A stretch of 64,000 nucleotides of DNA from Clostridium sp. D33t1_170424_F3 (GCF_015667585.1 NZ_JADPEG010000001.1:120450-184449); one strand, 5' to 3'. Counted from the first letter of the stretch, positions 16,585 to 25,645 are shown. The notes: generated by a model not told the origin, from the sequence alone. Program-made: numbers and translations.

Positions 16585-17874
16585 TTATTCAGCTTCTGTC
16601 ACAACTGCATTGTCGCGCACCAGCTGAATGGCTTTTCCAACCGCGATATCCTTCACGAGATCCTCCTGCGGGATAAAGGCTTTGACCTTCTCCACTTCCA
16701 TTTCGTAGCCCTTCGCGATCTTCTCGAACTCCGCTTCGATCTCCTCGTCGGACGGCTGGATGTTCTCCAACGCCGCAATCTTCTCGAGTGCGAGGCGTAC
16801 TTTCACCTGACGCTCTGCCTGCGGACGGAAGGAACTGCGCAGACCCTCCTGATCCATACCCGTATACTGCAGGTATGTATCCAGATTCAGGCCCTGAGAC
16901 TGCAGGCGGTACGCGAACTCACGGATATCCTCGTTGATGCGGTTCTGATACATCGCCTCCGGAATTTCGCCCTGCACCAGCTCCACCAGCTTATCGATCA
17001 ACTGGTTCTCCACATCGTCCTTCGCCTGATTTTCGGCGGTCTCTTCCAGCTTTGCTCTGATGTCCGCCTTATATTCGTCCAGCGTATCGAAGTCGCTGAC
17101 GTCCTTCACAAAGTCGTCGTCTACCTCCGGCAGCTCCTTCATCTTGATTTCATGCAGCTTGATTTTGAAAACGGATTCTTTTCCGGCAAGCTCCTTGGCC
17201 TGGTAGTCCTCCGGGAAGGTCACGGTGATGTCAAATTCCTCGCCGGTCTTATGGCCGACCACCTGATCCTCAAAACCGGGGATGAACTGGCCCGCGCCCA
17301 GGCTGAGGCTGTAATTCTCTCCCTTGCCGCCCTCGAACGCAACATCGTCCACAAAGCCCTCAAAGTCGATCACAGCGATGTCGCCGTTCTCCGCAGCGCG
17401 GTCTTCAACCGTCACCATGCGGGAGTTGCGGTCCTGCACCTTTTTGATCTCGCCATCGACAGCCTCGTCGGTTACCGCAACCTTGGTCTTCTTGGCGGCG
17501 ATGCCCTTGTAGCCCTCGATTTCGACCTCCGGCTTCGTTGTGATGGTAGCCTTGAACACAAGGCCGTCCTTGCCGGCGGAAACCAGATCAAAGTCAATTT
17601 TATCTTCAATCATATCGAGCTTTGCTTCCTTGACAGCCGCTTCCAGCGCGTCGGGATACAGCGCGTTGATCGCGTCCTCATAGAAAACCTGCTCGCCATA
17701 GAATTTTTCAACAAACGCGCGCGGCGCCTTTCCCTTGCGGAAACCCGGGATGGTGATTTTCTTATTTTCTTTACGATAAGCCTGATTCAGCGCGTTTTCA
17801 AAAGATGCCGCATCAATTTCAACTTCCAGCTGATACCGGTTGGTTTCAACCTGATTGCTTGCTTTCAAAGTCAT
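16585..17874 (-). CDS. tig: Trigger factor
   Basis: 429 aa. The ribosome-binding domain contains the signature GFRKGKAPR, the PPIase domain starts near residue 150 with NGDIAVIDFEGFVDD and ends with VTFPEDYQAKELAGKE, and the C-terminal part is a long helical chaperone arm. It binds nascent chains at the ribosome exit and is a peptidyl-prolyl isomerase. It heads the tig-clpP-clpX-lon-engB series. A TATAAT-like box lies at 17919-17914 on the minus strand. Confidence 0.97.
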   Translation of the reverse strand: MTLKASNQVETNRYQLEVEIDAASFENALNQAYRKENKKITIPGFRKGKAPRAFVEKFYGEQVFYEDAINALYPDALEAAVKEAKLDMIEDKIDFDLVSAGKDGLVFKATITTKPEVEIEGYKGIAAKKTKVAVTDEAVDGEIKKVQDRNSRMVTVEDRAAENGDIAVIDFEGFVDDVAFEGGKGENYSLSLGAGQFIPGFEDQVVGHKTGEEFDITVTFPEDYQAKELAGKESVFKIKLHEIKMKELPEVDDDFVKDVSDFDTLDEYKADIRAKLEETAENQAKDDVENQLIDKLVELVQGEIPEAMYQNRINEDIREFAYRLQSQGLNLDTYLQYTGMDQEGLRSSFRPQAERQVKVRLALEKIAALENIQPSDEEIEAEFEKIAKGYEMEVEKVKAFIPQEDLVKDIAVGKAIQLVRDNAVVTEAE

Positions 17875-17995
17875 TTCTTATTTCCTCCTGCAAAAATGCA
17901 AATTATCTAAGTTATTATAGCATAACAGTTCAGGATATTCCAGTAGATGTAAAAATATTCAAAAAATGTTCACGCACAGCGATACTTTGGCGTTT

Positions 17996-18697
17996 TTACG
18001 GCTCCTGAGGCCGCACCAGAAGCGGCATAAAGCCCAAATAGTCGCAGGAAATCAGGACCATCTTAACGCCGCAATATTCTCCCGTGATTGCACGCTTTGC
18101 CGCCTGACTGCCATGGATATGCCCAAAGTAACAGGTCCTGATTCCGCGCCGGACCAGAACATCCAAAATTTCCTTGCACTCCGCGTCGTCATAGACTGGC
18201 GGATAGTGCAGGAATACCACCGGCTCCCCGCCCTGCCGCACGCCGTCGTCGATGGATGCGTTCAGCCGTCCGACCTCGCGGTTGACAATCTTGACGTCCT
18301 CGTCGCTTTCCGCATTGTAGAGCCAGCCGCGCGTCCCGCACAGCGCCATGCCGTCCGCCACAAACGCGTCGTTGTGGATCACCCGGATGCTGTAAAAGTC
18401 CTTGGACGCGAGAAACTCGTCGATCTTTTTGCGCGTAGACCACCAGTAGTCGTGATTGCCCTTTAAAATCAGCTTTTTACCGGGAAGAGAATGAATAAAC
18501 GCGAAGTCCTTCTCCGCCTCCTCCATCCGCATGGCCCAGGAGATGTCTCCGGCGATCACGACAGTATCGTCCTCTGACACAACCGCGCGCCAGTTCTTTT
18601 CCAGCTTTTCCACATATCCCTGCCAGCCGGCGAATACATCCATCGGCTTATCTGTGCCCAGAGAGAGGTGCAGGTCGGCTATTGCAAATACCGCTAT
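17996..18697 (-). CDS. Metallophosphoesterase with a non-canonical start codon
   Basis: The calcineurin-like phosphoesterase motifs are DLH (residues 8-10), GDISWAM, GNHDYWW, HYPP and GHIHG. The DLH motif is needed for metal binding, but it lies before the first ATG (18643). The open frame upstream holds no ATG, GTG or TTG before an in-frame TAG. The family usually begins MAVFAIxDLH, which matches ATA at 18697-18695, 8 nt after AAGGGG; ATT at 18703 is a second option. I therefore place the start at ATA, giving 233 aa. A mutation or sequencing error in a former ATG is possible. Substrate unknown. It follows thrC by 31 nt. Confidence 0.8.
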   Translation of the reverse strand: MAVFAIADLHLSLGTDKPMDVFAGWQGYVEKLEKNWRAVVSEDDTVVIAGDISWAMRMEEAEKDFAFIHSLPGKKLILKGNHDYWWSTRKKIDEFLASKDFYSIRVIHNDAFVADGMALCGTRGWLYNAESDEDVKIVNREVGRLNASIDDGVRQGGEPVVFLHYPPVYDDAECKEILDVLVRRGIRTCYFGHIHGSQAAKRAITGEYCGVKMVLISCDYLGFMPLLVRPQEP

Positions 18698-18728
18698 TGT
18701 AATCGCCCCTTCCGCTTTATTGTGCCGT

Positions 18729-20240
18729 TTATTCTTCTACGCCCAGCATAGTGAGAACCGATTCTTTCATATCGCCGGCATTACAGGTCTGCGCAAAGCG
18801 GACCGGCTTGCCCGCCAGCTCCGCGATCGGCTGCGGAATGGGCGCGCCCGTAATTTCATGCAGTGTCCGCACATTTTCCAGGTCGGAATCGACCGCTTTT
18901 GCGTGGTCGACCGCCAGCAGGACGCTGGTTGCAAATTTGTAGGGATTGGCTGTGGAAACCACCACTGCCGGCGTCCCCTGGTCTTCCGTCTCCGCAAGGT
19001 ACTGCTGATACACCCGGAGCGCCACCGCCGTATGGGTATCGCTGACATAGCGCGACGCCTGATAGACGCCGCCAATGGTCTCCGCCGTTTGGGTATCGTC
19101 GCAGAATCCGGCGTAGAACAGCCCGCGCAGCGCATTGAGCACCGCAGCGTCCACCTCATAGCGGCCCGTTTCGGCAAGCTGCTGCATCCAGCCCGCCACC
19201 TTTGCGCTGTCGCAGCCCGTCAGATCGTAGAGCAGACGTTCCAGGTTGCTGGACACCAGAATATCCATAGAGGGCGAGATGGTTGCAAAAAACCGGCGGT
19301 TCCGATCATATACGCCTGTGCGCAGAAATTCCGTCAGCACATTGTTCGCGTTGGACGCGCAGATCAGCTTATGCACCGGCAGGCCCATCTTCTTCGCATA
19401 GTATGCGGCCAAAATATTGCCAAAATTACCGGTCGGTACCACAATGTTTATTTCCTGTCCGTTCTGCACCTTGCCCGCTTTCATCAAATCGCAGTAGGCG
19501 GAGAAATAATAGACGATCTGCGGCAGGAGGCGGCCCCAGTTGATGGAGTTCGCGCTGGAAAACATCATACCGCCGCGCTCCAGCGCCGCTTTCATCTCCG
19601 CGTCGGTAAAGATTTTCTTAACGCCGGTCTGTGCATCGTCAAAATTGCCCTCGATTGCACAGACGGCGACATTGCCGCCCTCCTGCGTCGTCATCTGCAG
19701 CTTCTGCATCGCGCTGACGCCGTTCTGCGGGTAAAACACCATAATCTTGGCGCCGTCCACATCTTTAAAGCCCTCCAGCGCGGCCTTGCCGGTATCGCCG
19801 GAGGTCGCCACCAGGATAACCGCCGTTTTGTCGGACTGGATCTTTCGCAGGGAGCGGGTCAGCAGATGCGGCAACAGCTGCAAAGCCATGTCCTTAAACG
19901 CACAAGTGGGGCCGTGCCACAGCTCCAGCAGGTTCACCTGTGCAAATCCGGTCTGTACGGAAGCCAGCGGCGCGGGATGCCCACCGGAAAACTTGCCGTC
20001 TCCATACGCCTTTTCTACGCAGTCCCGGATCTCTTCCGCTGTAAAGCCGGTCAAAAAATCGCTCAGAATCCGCTCCGCGCGCTCTATATAAGAGGCGTTT
20101 TGCAACTCGCCCAGCACAGATTTATCGTATTTGGGAAAGGCTTCCGGCACAAAAAGGCCGCCGTCGCCGCTGATGCCCTGCGCAATCGCCTGCGCCGCGC
20201 TTACCTGTTCCGTTTCATTCCTTGTGCATTTATAATTCAT
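18729..20240 (-). CDS. thrC: Threonine synthase
   Basis: 503 aa, the length of the longer bacterial and fungal type. The PLP lysine lies in CAFKDMALQLLPHL, and the phosphate-binding loop is VATSGDTGKAAL. NFGNILAAYYAKKMG is another family block. It makes threonine from O-phosphohomoserine. No other threonine or homoserine gene is next to it. A 12-bp inverted repeat lies in its leader at 20261-20315. Confidence 0.96.
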   Translation of the reverse strand: MNYKCTRNETEQVSAAQAIAQGISGDGGLFVPEAFPKYDKSVLGELQNASYIERAERILSDFLTGFTAEEIRDCVEKAYGDGKFSGGHPAPLASVQTGFAQVNLLELWHGPTCAFKDMALQLLPHLLTRSLRKIQSDKTAVILVATSGDTGKAALEGFKDVDGAKIMVFYPQNGVSAMQKLQMTTQEGGNVAVCAIEGNFDDAQTGVKKIFTDAEMKAALERGGMMFSSANSINWGRLLPQIVYYFSAYCDLMKAGKVQNGQEINIVVPTGNFGNILAAYYAKKMGLPVHKLICASNANNVLTEFLRTGVYDRNRRFFATISPSMDILVSSNLERLLYDLTGCDSAKVAGWMQQLAETGRYEVDAAVLNALRGLFYAGFCDDTQTAETIGGVYQASRYVSDTHTAVALRVYQQYLAETEDQGTPAVVVSTANPYKFATSVLLAVDHAKAVDSDLENVRTLHEITGAPIPQPIAELAGKPVRFAQTCNAGDMKESVLTMLGVEE

Positions 20241-20260
20241 GTCTTTTCCCCCATTTCTTT

Positions 20261-20315
20261 AGAGCCCATTCGGAAAACATCCGCACATCGGGCGTATCTT
20301 TTACGAATGGGCTCT
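20261..20315 (-). promoter_or_regulatory. Inverted repeat in the thrC leader
   Basis: AGAGCCCATTCG (20261-20272) is perfectly complementary to CGAATGGGCTCT (20304-20315), 31-nt loop, about 20 nt upstream of the thrC start codon. It is not followed by a T-run and does not resemble a T-box. A role in controlling thrC is possible. Confidence 0.4.
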
Positions 20316-20373
20316 CCGCCCGTTGATCCCCGCGGGGCTTGCCGTACTATTTTATAATAGAAACCGCGACTTG

Positions 20374-21303
20374 TCAAAGAGAAGTGAAAAAACGAAACGC
20401 GTTTCCAAAAAGAATATCATGGACCAGGCTTTCCGCGTACCCATGGCGCAGCATCCGTTCCGCGAGAGTCTCCACAGATTCCACGCCAACCATATCGCCC
20501 GGAAGCTCTGCTCCGTCGAAATCGCTGCCGATTGCGACCGTTCGTTCCCCATTGAGTGAAAGGAAATGTTCGATATGCCGCAGTATATCATCCAGCCCCG
20601 CCGGCCCGCTTTCCCGCAGAAATTTTTCCACAAAGGTCACGCCAACCACACCGCCCTGATCCCGCAACGCACAAAACTGTTCGTCTGTCAGATTCCGTGG
20701 ATGGTTACACAATGACCGGGCATTGGAGTGTGTCGCAAGGACCGGCCCCCGCGCGCATGCCAGCGCGTCCCAGAACAGCGGCTCGCTCGCGTGGGAAACG
20801 TCCACGGCAATCCGCTGTTCCCCCAGCGACCGCACCACCTGTTTGCCAAACGCCGTCAATCCTCTGGGATGCGCAACCTCCGCCCCGTCTCCAACCTCGC
20901 AGGAATCGTTCCATGTGAGTGTAACAGCCCTTACCCCGCATTGCGCAAAGCGTTCCACGCGCTCCAATTTTCCGCCGAGCGCGGCGCTGCCCTCCACGGT
21001 CAATACCGCGCCGCATTTGCCGCCGAGCTTCGCCGCTTCAAAATCCGCCGGGGAAACACAGAGCCGCATCTGCCCCGGATGCGCCGCCGCCTGCCGGAGC
21101 AGCTCCGCATACACATCTTCAAAGTAGGCATACGCCGCCTCTCCGCGCAGTTCATCCGGTATCCAAACCGCAAAGCACTGCAGCCACGGACGGTAATTCC
21201 CCCCGCGCTGAAGCGACAGGTGCAGGTCGTTCTCCCACAGGTCCTTTTTCTGATTCCGGCATTCTGCAATCGTATCGCAATGCAGATCAAAATAGTTCAT
21301 CAA
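20374..21303 (-). CDS. Membrane dipeptidase family protein (M19, renal dipeptidase-like)
   Basis: 309 aa. The N-terminal metal motif HCD (His8, Asp10) in YFDLHCDTI, a glutamate in VLTVEGSAAL, VSHASEPLFWD and TSHSNAR-like ATHSNARSLCNHPRNLTD, and GSDFDG near the end match the zinc dipeptidase family. Such enzymes hydrolyse dipeptides, sometimes with D-residues. No signal peptide is visible. The start overlaps the yraN stop by 4 nt, so it is the last gene of the rnhB-yraN string. Confidence 0.92.
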   Translation of the reverse strand: MMNYFDLHCDTIAECRNQKKDLWENDLHLSLQRGGNYRPWLQCFAVWIPDELRGEAAYAYFEDVYAELLRQAAAHPGQMRLCVSPADFEAAKLGGKCGAVLTVEGSAALGGKLERVERFAQCGVRAVTLTWNDSCEVGDGAEVAHPRGLTAFGKQVVRSLGEQRIAVDVSHASEPLFWDALACARGPVLATHSNARSLCNHPRNLTDEQFCALRDQGGVVGVTFVEKFLRESGPAGLDDILRHIEHFLSLNGERTVAIGSDFDGAELPGDMVGVESVETLAERMLRHGYAESLVHDILFGNAFRFFTSL

Positions 21304-21659
21304 TATCCGCCTCCGCTGAACGCATTTTCCAGATGTTCCAGCAGGGGTTCCGGTTCGCCCGCAAGTATGCCAATTACGTCGAAGCGCGGCTGCAAATCCG
21401 TCGGGTGCGCCTGCAAGTACAGCAGCGCCGTATAGACGATCTTTCGCTGTTTTGCAGGCGTGACCGCCTCCGCCGGACAGGCATAAGCCGACGATGCGCG
21501 CCCCTTTACCTCTGCAAAGACAATATACCGGCCGTCTTCCGCGATTATGTCAATTTCTCCAAACCGGCTATGGTAATTTCGTTCCAGTATGTGGAAGCCC
21601 CTGCCTTCTAAATACGCCGCCGCGCGATCTTCCGCGTCCCTGCCGGACAGGCGGCTCAC
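21300..21659 (-). CDS. YraN family endonuclease-like protein (UPF0102)
   Basis: 119 aa. The restriction-endonuclease-like core is visible as GEIDIIAED followed by IVFAEVKGR, with the D...ExK triad. The family sits beside rnhB in a large number of bacteria, as here; the biochemical role is not settled. It overlaps rnhB and the dipeptidase gene by 4 nt each, which indicates tight translational coupling. Confidence 0.92.
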   Translation of the reverse strand: MSRLSGRDAEDRAAAYLEGRGFHILERNYHSRFGEIDIIAEDGRYIVFAEVKGRASSAYACPAEAVTPAKQRKIVYTALLYLQAHPTDLQPRFDVIGILAGEPEPLLEHLENAFSGGGY

Positions 21660-22264
21660 CGTGCGTCTCCCAGGATTTTTTTCAGGAAGGTGCGCCTATG
21701 TATCGGGCATGGACCGTATTGTTTCAATAACTCCACGTGCAGCTTGGTTCCGTATCCTTTGTGCTTTGCAAACTGGTACTCCGGGTAGAGCTCGTCCAGC
21801 TCATAAAGCAGGCGGTCCCTGCTGACCTTTGCCAAAATCGAAGCCGCCGCAATACTGGCAGAGAGCGCGTCGCCCTTGATGACCGTCTGCGCGGGAACGT
21901 CCAACGGCGGCATGCGGTTCCCGTCCACCAGGGCAAATTCCGGGCGGATTGCAAGCCCGTCGCACGCGCGTTTCATCGCCAAAAAAGTGGCCTGTAAAAT
22001 ATTGATCTCATCGATCTCCTGCTCGGTGGCAAACGCGACCGAATAGCTGACCGCTGTTTTTATAATTTCGTCAAACAAAAGCTCCCGCTTTTTCTCGCTC
22101 AGTTTTTTGGAATCATTCAGCCCCTCAATTTCGTGATGATCGGGCAAAATAACAGCGGCAGCGAACACCGGGCCGGCCAAAGGGCCGCGTCCCGCTTCAT
22201 CGATGCCGCATACTACTTGATATCCATTCTGTTGCGCCGCCGTTTCATAGGCAAACCAATCCAT
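21656..22264 (-). CDS. rnhB: Ribonuclease HII
   Basis: 202 aa. The active-site motif GIDEAGRGPLAGPV carries the first Asp-Glu pair, and further acidic residues follow in LVDGN and in the conserved SKxxRD-like AKVSRDRL region. RNase HII removes ribonucleotides from DNA. It follows rbgA by 26 nt; rbgA-rnhB is a conserved pair in Firmicutes. Confidence 0.96.
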   Translation of the reverse strand: MDWFAYETAAQQNGYQVVCGIDEAGRGPLAGPVFAAAVILPDHHEIEGLNDSKKLSEKKRELLFDEIIKTAVSYSVAFATEQEIDEINILQATFLAMKRACDGLAIRPEFALVDGNRMPPLDVPAQTVIKGDALSASIAAASILAKVSRDRLLYELDELYPEYQFAKHKGYGTKLHVELLKQYGPCPIHRRTFLKKILGDAR

Positions 22265-22290
22265 TGCAACCGTCCTATCTCTCTTTGTAT

Positions 22291-23163
22291 TCAGGACCTG
22301 TCCACACGCTCCAGCGTGATCTTCCCCAGCTTGGCGCTGCGGAACTCGTCCAGCACCGCGATGGAAGCGCGCTCCGTATCGATTTCGCCGCCGGAAACCA
22401 GCATACCGCGTTTACGGCCAACCTGCTCCAACAGCTCATAGCCCTTTAACGCTTCAAGATCCAGCCCGTCCAGTTTATAGCGCTGGCACAGAGCCTCCGG
22501 GTAAGCGTCCCGCAGAACCTCCAGCAGCCGGGACGCCAGATGCTCGGTGTCCAGCACCGCATCCTTGACCGCGCCGGTAAACGCCAGATGCTCCCCGACT
22601 TCCTTGTCCTCGAATTTTGGCCACAGTACGCCGGGGGTGTCCAAAAGCTCGAACCCCTTTGCGATGGTGAACCACTGGTTGCTGCGCGTTACGCCCGGGC
22701 GGTCTTCCACGTTGGCCTTTCCGCCCTTGGACAGCTTGTTGATTAAGGAACTTTTCCCCACATTGGGAACGCCGACCACCATCACGCGGATCTGGCGGCA
22801 GACCATCCCCTTCGCCTCCCAGGCGGCGATGCGGTTCTTCAGCACCTCGCGCACCAGCGGGATAAACCCATTCAGGCCCTTGCCGGTACGGCAGTCCACT
22901 GCGATCGCCGGGATGCCCTGCGCCTTGTAATGAGCGATCCAGCGGCTGGTCTGGGTCGAGTCCGCCATATCGCATTTGTTGAGTAAAATGACGCGCGGCT
23001 TGTTCTGAATCAGTTTGTCCAGAACCGGATTGCGGCTGCTCACGGGAATCCGCGCATCCACAATCTCCGCCACTGCGTCTACCAGTTTCAGGCTTTTTTC
23101 AATCTGCCGTTTGGTCCGGGTCATATGGCCCGGAAACCATTGGATGGACTGTGCTTCGCTCAT
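22291..23163 (-). CDS. rbgA: Ribosome biogenesis GTPase RbgA/YlqF
   Basis: 290 aa. The GTPase motifs are circularly permuted: G4 NKCD precedes G1 GVPNVGKSSLINKL and G3 DTPG. The N-terminal IQWFPGHMTRTKRQI motif is typical. It is needed for late 50S subunit assembly. It lies between the signal peptidase genes and rnhB, the same neighbourhood as in Bacillus (rplS-ylqF-rnhB). Confidence 0.96.
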   Translation of the reverse strand: MSEAQSIQWFPGHMTRTKRQIEKSLKLVDAVAEIVDARIPVSSRNPVLDKLIQNKPRVILLNKCDMADSTQTSRWIAHYKAQGIPAIAVDCRTGKGLNGFIPLVREVLKNRIAAWEAKGMVCRQIRVMVVGVPNVGKSSLINKLSKGGKANVEDRPGVTRSNQWFTIAKGFELLDTPGVLWPKFEDKEVGEHLAFTGAVKDAVLDTEHLASRLLEVLRDAYPEALCQRYKLDGLDLEALKGYELLEQVGRKRGMLVSGGEIDTERASIAVLDEFRSAKLGKITLERVDRS

Positions 23164-23184
23164 ATCTTCCTCCGTTTGTGCTTT

Positions 23185-23757
23185 TTACGTTATCTTTCCA
23201 AACCGGTTGAACGGAAATACAATGATCTCCGCTTTTCCCAAAACATACCGCTCATCGATCGTACCGACTTCGTTGCTCCGGCTGTCGTTGGAAACCGCAC
23301 GATTGTCGCCCAAAACAAATAAATGTCCCTCCGGAACGGTAAATGGGTACGTGTAGTCGGACGGCTGAGTAGTAATTCCGTTGCGTATATAATCACTTTC
23401 GTCCAACAGCTCCCCATCCACATAGACCCGTCCGGCCTCAAAATCGATGTCCACTGTTTGCCCGCCTGTCGCAATGACACGTTTTATGATTGGATCAGCC
23501 AGCTTCGCCGTGTGCATAATGACCACAACGTCGCCCGGCTGCGGCTGGTAAAAATAGCTGGTCAGCAAGACGTGATCGCCGTTATGCAGATTGGGCAGCA
23601 TGGAGGGGCCGCTTACATTGACCACACGAAACAGCACGGTGAACAAAAGCATCACGGCGATCAGAGAGGATATCAACGCTTCCATCCACTCGTAGCAGTG
23701 CGCGACCATCCGTCCCTTCCGCCTTCTGCGGACTTTTCTTTTCTCCTGGCTGTTCAA
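23185..23757 (-). CDS. lepB: Type I signal peptidase (first of two)
   Basis: 190 aa from TTG at 23757. A basic cytoplasmic N-terminus (RRRRKGR) precedes one transmembrane segment at about 27-47. The catalytic serine is in NVSGPSMLP and the lysine in IIKRVIATGG. GDNRAVSNDSR is the conserved C-terminal box. It cleaves signal peptides of exported proteins at the membrane. It lies 33 nt after a second, similar gene. Confidence 0.95.
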   Translation of the reverse strand: MNSQEKRKVRRRRKGRMVAHCYEWMEALISSLIAVMLLFTVLFRVVNVSGPSMLPNLHNGDHVLLTSYFYQPQPGDVVVIMHTAKLADPIIKRVIATGGQTVDIDFEAGRVYVDGELLDESDYIRNGITTQPSDYTYPFTVPEGHLFVLGDNRAVSNDSRSNEVGTIDERYVLGKAEIIVFPFNRFGKIT

Positions 23758-23790
23758 CAGAAACCATCCTCATTTCCCTTTGTACGTCCC

Positions 23791-24393
23791 TTAAACCCTG
23801 CCGAATTCGGAAAACGGCTGGTAGACCAGCTGCACCTTCCCGATGATATACCTCTGGTCGATCATTCCAACCATGGAATCGCGGCTGTCCATGGAGACCG
23901 GACGGTTGTCACCCAATACAAACACATGGCCGGCCGGTACCGTTTGGGGAAACTCCACATCGTACTGGTTCCGGGTAATGCCGTTTTCAATATAGGCGCT
24001 TTCATCCAGCGGTTCGCCGTCCACATACACGATTCCGTTCATAAAGTCAATATCAACCGTCTGGCCTTCCGTCGCAATCACGCGCTTGACGATGACTTCG
24101 TTCAGCGCGGTTCCCGCGCCGTCCACCACAACCACATCCCCCTGATGGGGCGTATAGCCGATGCAGGAAACCCACACCTTATACTGGTCCTCCAGCGTGG
24201 GAATCATCGAAGGCCCGGAAACGGTGATGCTGCGGATGACAAAAGTAAAGAACACCATGATCAGGATCAGAGCGGGAATGATCGCTTCCATCCACTCATA
24301 GCAGCTTTTCGTTCCTTTTCCCATCCCCGAAGCGGATGAATCCGCTGCCTGCACTTCCTCCGGCTCTTCTTCTGTAACAGACCACATTAGCAT
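23791..24393 (-). CDS. lepB: Type I signal peptidase (second of two)
   Basis: 200 aa. Acidic N-terminus, one transmembrane segment at about 35-55, catalytic serine in TVSGPSMIP, lysine in IVKRVIATEG and GDNRPVSMDSRDS box. The two products are clearly related over their full length, which fits a tandem duplication. The start at 24393 follows AAAGGTG. It comes 70 nt after rplS, with a terminator between, so it may have its own promoter or depend on read-through. Confidence 0.95.
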   Translation of the reverse strand: MLMWSVTEEEPEEVQAADSSASGMGKGTKSCYEWMEAIIPALILIMVFFTFVIRSITVSGPSMIPTLEDQYKVWVSCIGYTPHQGDVVVVDGAGTALNEVIVKRVIATEGQTVDIDFMNGIVYVDGEPLDESAYIENGITRNQYDVEFPQTVPAGHVFVLGDNRPVSMDSRDSMVGMIDQRYIIGKVQLVYQPFSEFGRV

Positions 24394-24421
24394 GAAATCA
24401 CCTTTTTCTATGATGATAAAG

Positions 24422-24448
24422 AAAAAAGGGACAGATTCTGTCCCTTTT
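24422..24448 (-). terminator. Terminator after rplS
   Basis: AAAAGGGACAGA pairs with TCTGTCCCTTTT around 24422-24448; on the minus strand it ends in a T-run. Confidence 0.8.
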
Positions 24449-24462
24449 GCTTACGCGTTATC

Positions 24463-24807
24463 TTATCTGAGCTGCTCCTTGACCTTTGCCGCCTTACCGA
24501 CTCTGTCACGCAGGTAGTAGAGCTTCGCTCTGCGCACACGGCCTTTACGGATGATTTTTACGCCTTTGACGTTCGGGGAATGCAGCGGGAAAACTCTCTC
24601 CACGCCGACGCCGTAGGATACACGGCGGACGGTGAAGGTCTCGGAGATACCGCTGCCCTTGCGGGCAATGACGGTGCCTTCAAACACCTGGATTCTTTCG
24701 CGCTCGCCTTCACGAATGTTTACGTCGATGCGGATGGTATCGCCGACTTCGAACTGCGGCATTTCCGCTTTAACAGAATCCTGTGCAATTAATTTCAATG
24801 CGTCCAT
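24463..24807 (-). CDS. rplS: 50S ribosomal protein L19
   Basis: 114 aa. Typical L19 blocks are present: [41 protein letters not shown] and [12 protein letters not shown]19 sits at the 30S-50S interface. AGGAGG lies at the expected spacing before ATG at 24807. It has its own promoter and a structured leader. Confidence 0.98.
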   Translation of the reverse strand: MDALKLIAQDSVKAEMPQFEVGDTIRIDVNIREGERERIQVFEGTVIARKGSGISETFTVRRVSYGVGVERVFPLHSPNVKGVKIIRKGRVRRAKLYYLRDRVGKAAKVKEQLR

Positions 24808-24824
24808 TTGTTATTTCCTCCTAA

Positions 24825-24935
24825 TAATCAGAACATTCATGCCAGGTTTGAACCGGCAGAGGACTGTCCGCTTCAATGTCACGGAATTTCCGGGCACTGA
24901 ACCCCACCGAATAACGCGGCGGTTTCCAAATGCCT
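24825..24935 (-). promoter_or_regulatory. Structured rplS leader, probably an L19 autoregulatory leader
   Basis: Between the promoter and rplS there are about 110 nt with several short complementary blocks: CCGCCG with CGGTGG, GGTTCAGTGCCCGG, TTGAAGCGGAC, and CCGGTTCAAACCTGG. Firmicutes rplS genes often carry an L19 leader bound by the protein. The match to that motif is from memory. Confidence 0.45.
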
Positions 24936-24939
24936 ATAT

Positions 24940-24968
24940 ATCATACCACAATCCGCCAAAAGGCGCAA
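24940..24968 (-). promoter_or_regulatory. Promoter of rplS
   Basis: Minus strand: TTGCGC (24968-24963), 17-nt spacer, TATGAT (24945-24940). Confidence 0.65.
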
Positions 24969-24982
24969 GATTTTTTTGCGTA

Positions 24983-25645
24983 TTACGCGAAGTTTTTCAG
25001 GTTTTCATCATATAAATCGGTCCGGCGAATCTGCGCGTACAGGTCGAGCCCCAGTTCCGCCTTCACCGCATCCAGCATAAGGGTTGGATTGACATTCATC
25101 GTGCTGCCCGCGGGCAAAATTGCGGAGATCCGGACCTGGCTGTCCTCGGTAAAAACTTTTACATGGTCCAGGTATGGGCGGATATCAAAATCCACAAAGC
25201 CGCTTTTGGTGTGCTTTGGCACCACCAGCGTTTCCGATTGGAGCAGCGCTGCGATCCGGCCAGCGGTCTCCTCCGCGTCCCGCCCCTCCGGGTCAAGCGT
25301 CAGCTCATAGGAGGCGTAGGCGATTTTCCCGGGCTTCATGACAGGTTCCGTAACGGCAAACACCGGAATGTCGTCCGGAAGCGCTTCGTTCAGCCGCGCG
25401 ATGATCTCCTCATTGGTCATGGTTCCCTCGTCGTCCAGCTTGATGTCCACGCTCTCCCGCTCCCCGGCAACACCGAGCGAAAGCGGCAGCGCGAACGTCA
25501 AAAACGCGCGCGGGTTAAAGCCCTGCGTATACCACAGCGGAATTTTCGCCCGGTGGATCGCACGGGCCATACAGCGATTCAAATCCAAGTGGGAGATATA
25601 CCGGGCCGTCCCCACCTTCCGGAACCAGATTCTAACGGGCCTCAT
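24983..25645 (-). CDS. TIGR03936/DUF2344 family protein paired with the radical SAM gene
   Basis: 220 aa. The ATG at 25645 follows AAAGGAGG, overruling a longer in-frame reading that extends to 25723 inside the upstream gene. The N-terminus WFRKVGTARYISHLDL and YTQGFNPRAFLTFALPL-LGVAGERE are characteristic of this family. It overlaps the radical SAM gene by 14 nt. The two are adjacent or fused in many anaerobes. Role unknown, thought to be linked to RNA or ribosome modification. Confidence 0.9.
   Translation of the reverse strand: MRPVRIWFRKVGTARYISHLDLNRCMARAIHRAKIPLWYTQGFNPRAFLTFALPLSLGVAGERESVDIKLDDEGTMTNEEIIARLNEALPDDIPVFAVTEPVMKPGKIAYASYELTLDPEGRDAEETAGRIAALLQSETLVVPKHTKSGFVDFDIRPYLDHVKVFTEDSQVRISAILPAGSTMNVNPTLMLDAVKAELGLDLYAQIRRTDLYDENLKNFA

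Noticed and set aside
20241-20345. T-box leader upstream of thrC
   Set aside because: No T-box sequence and no terminator/antiterminator pair; only one inverted repeat is present.
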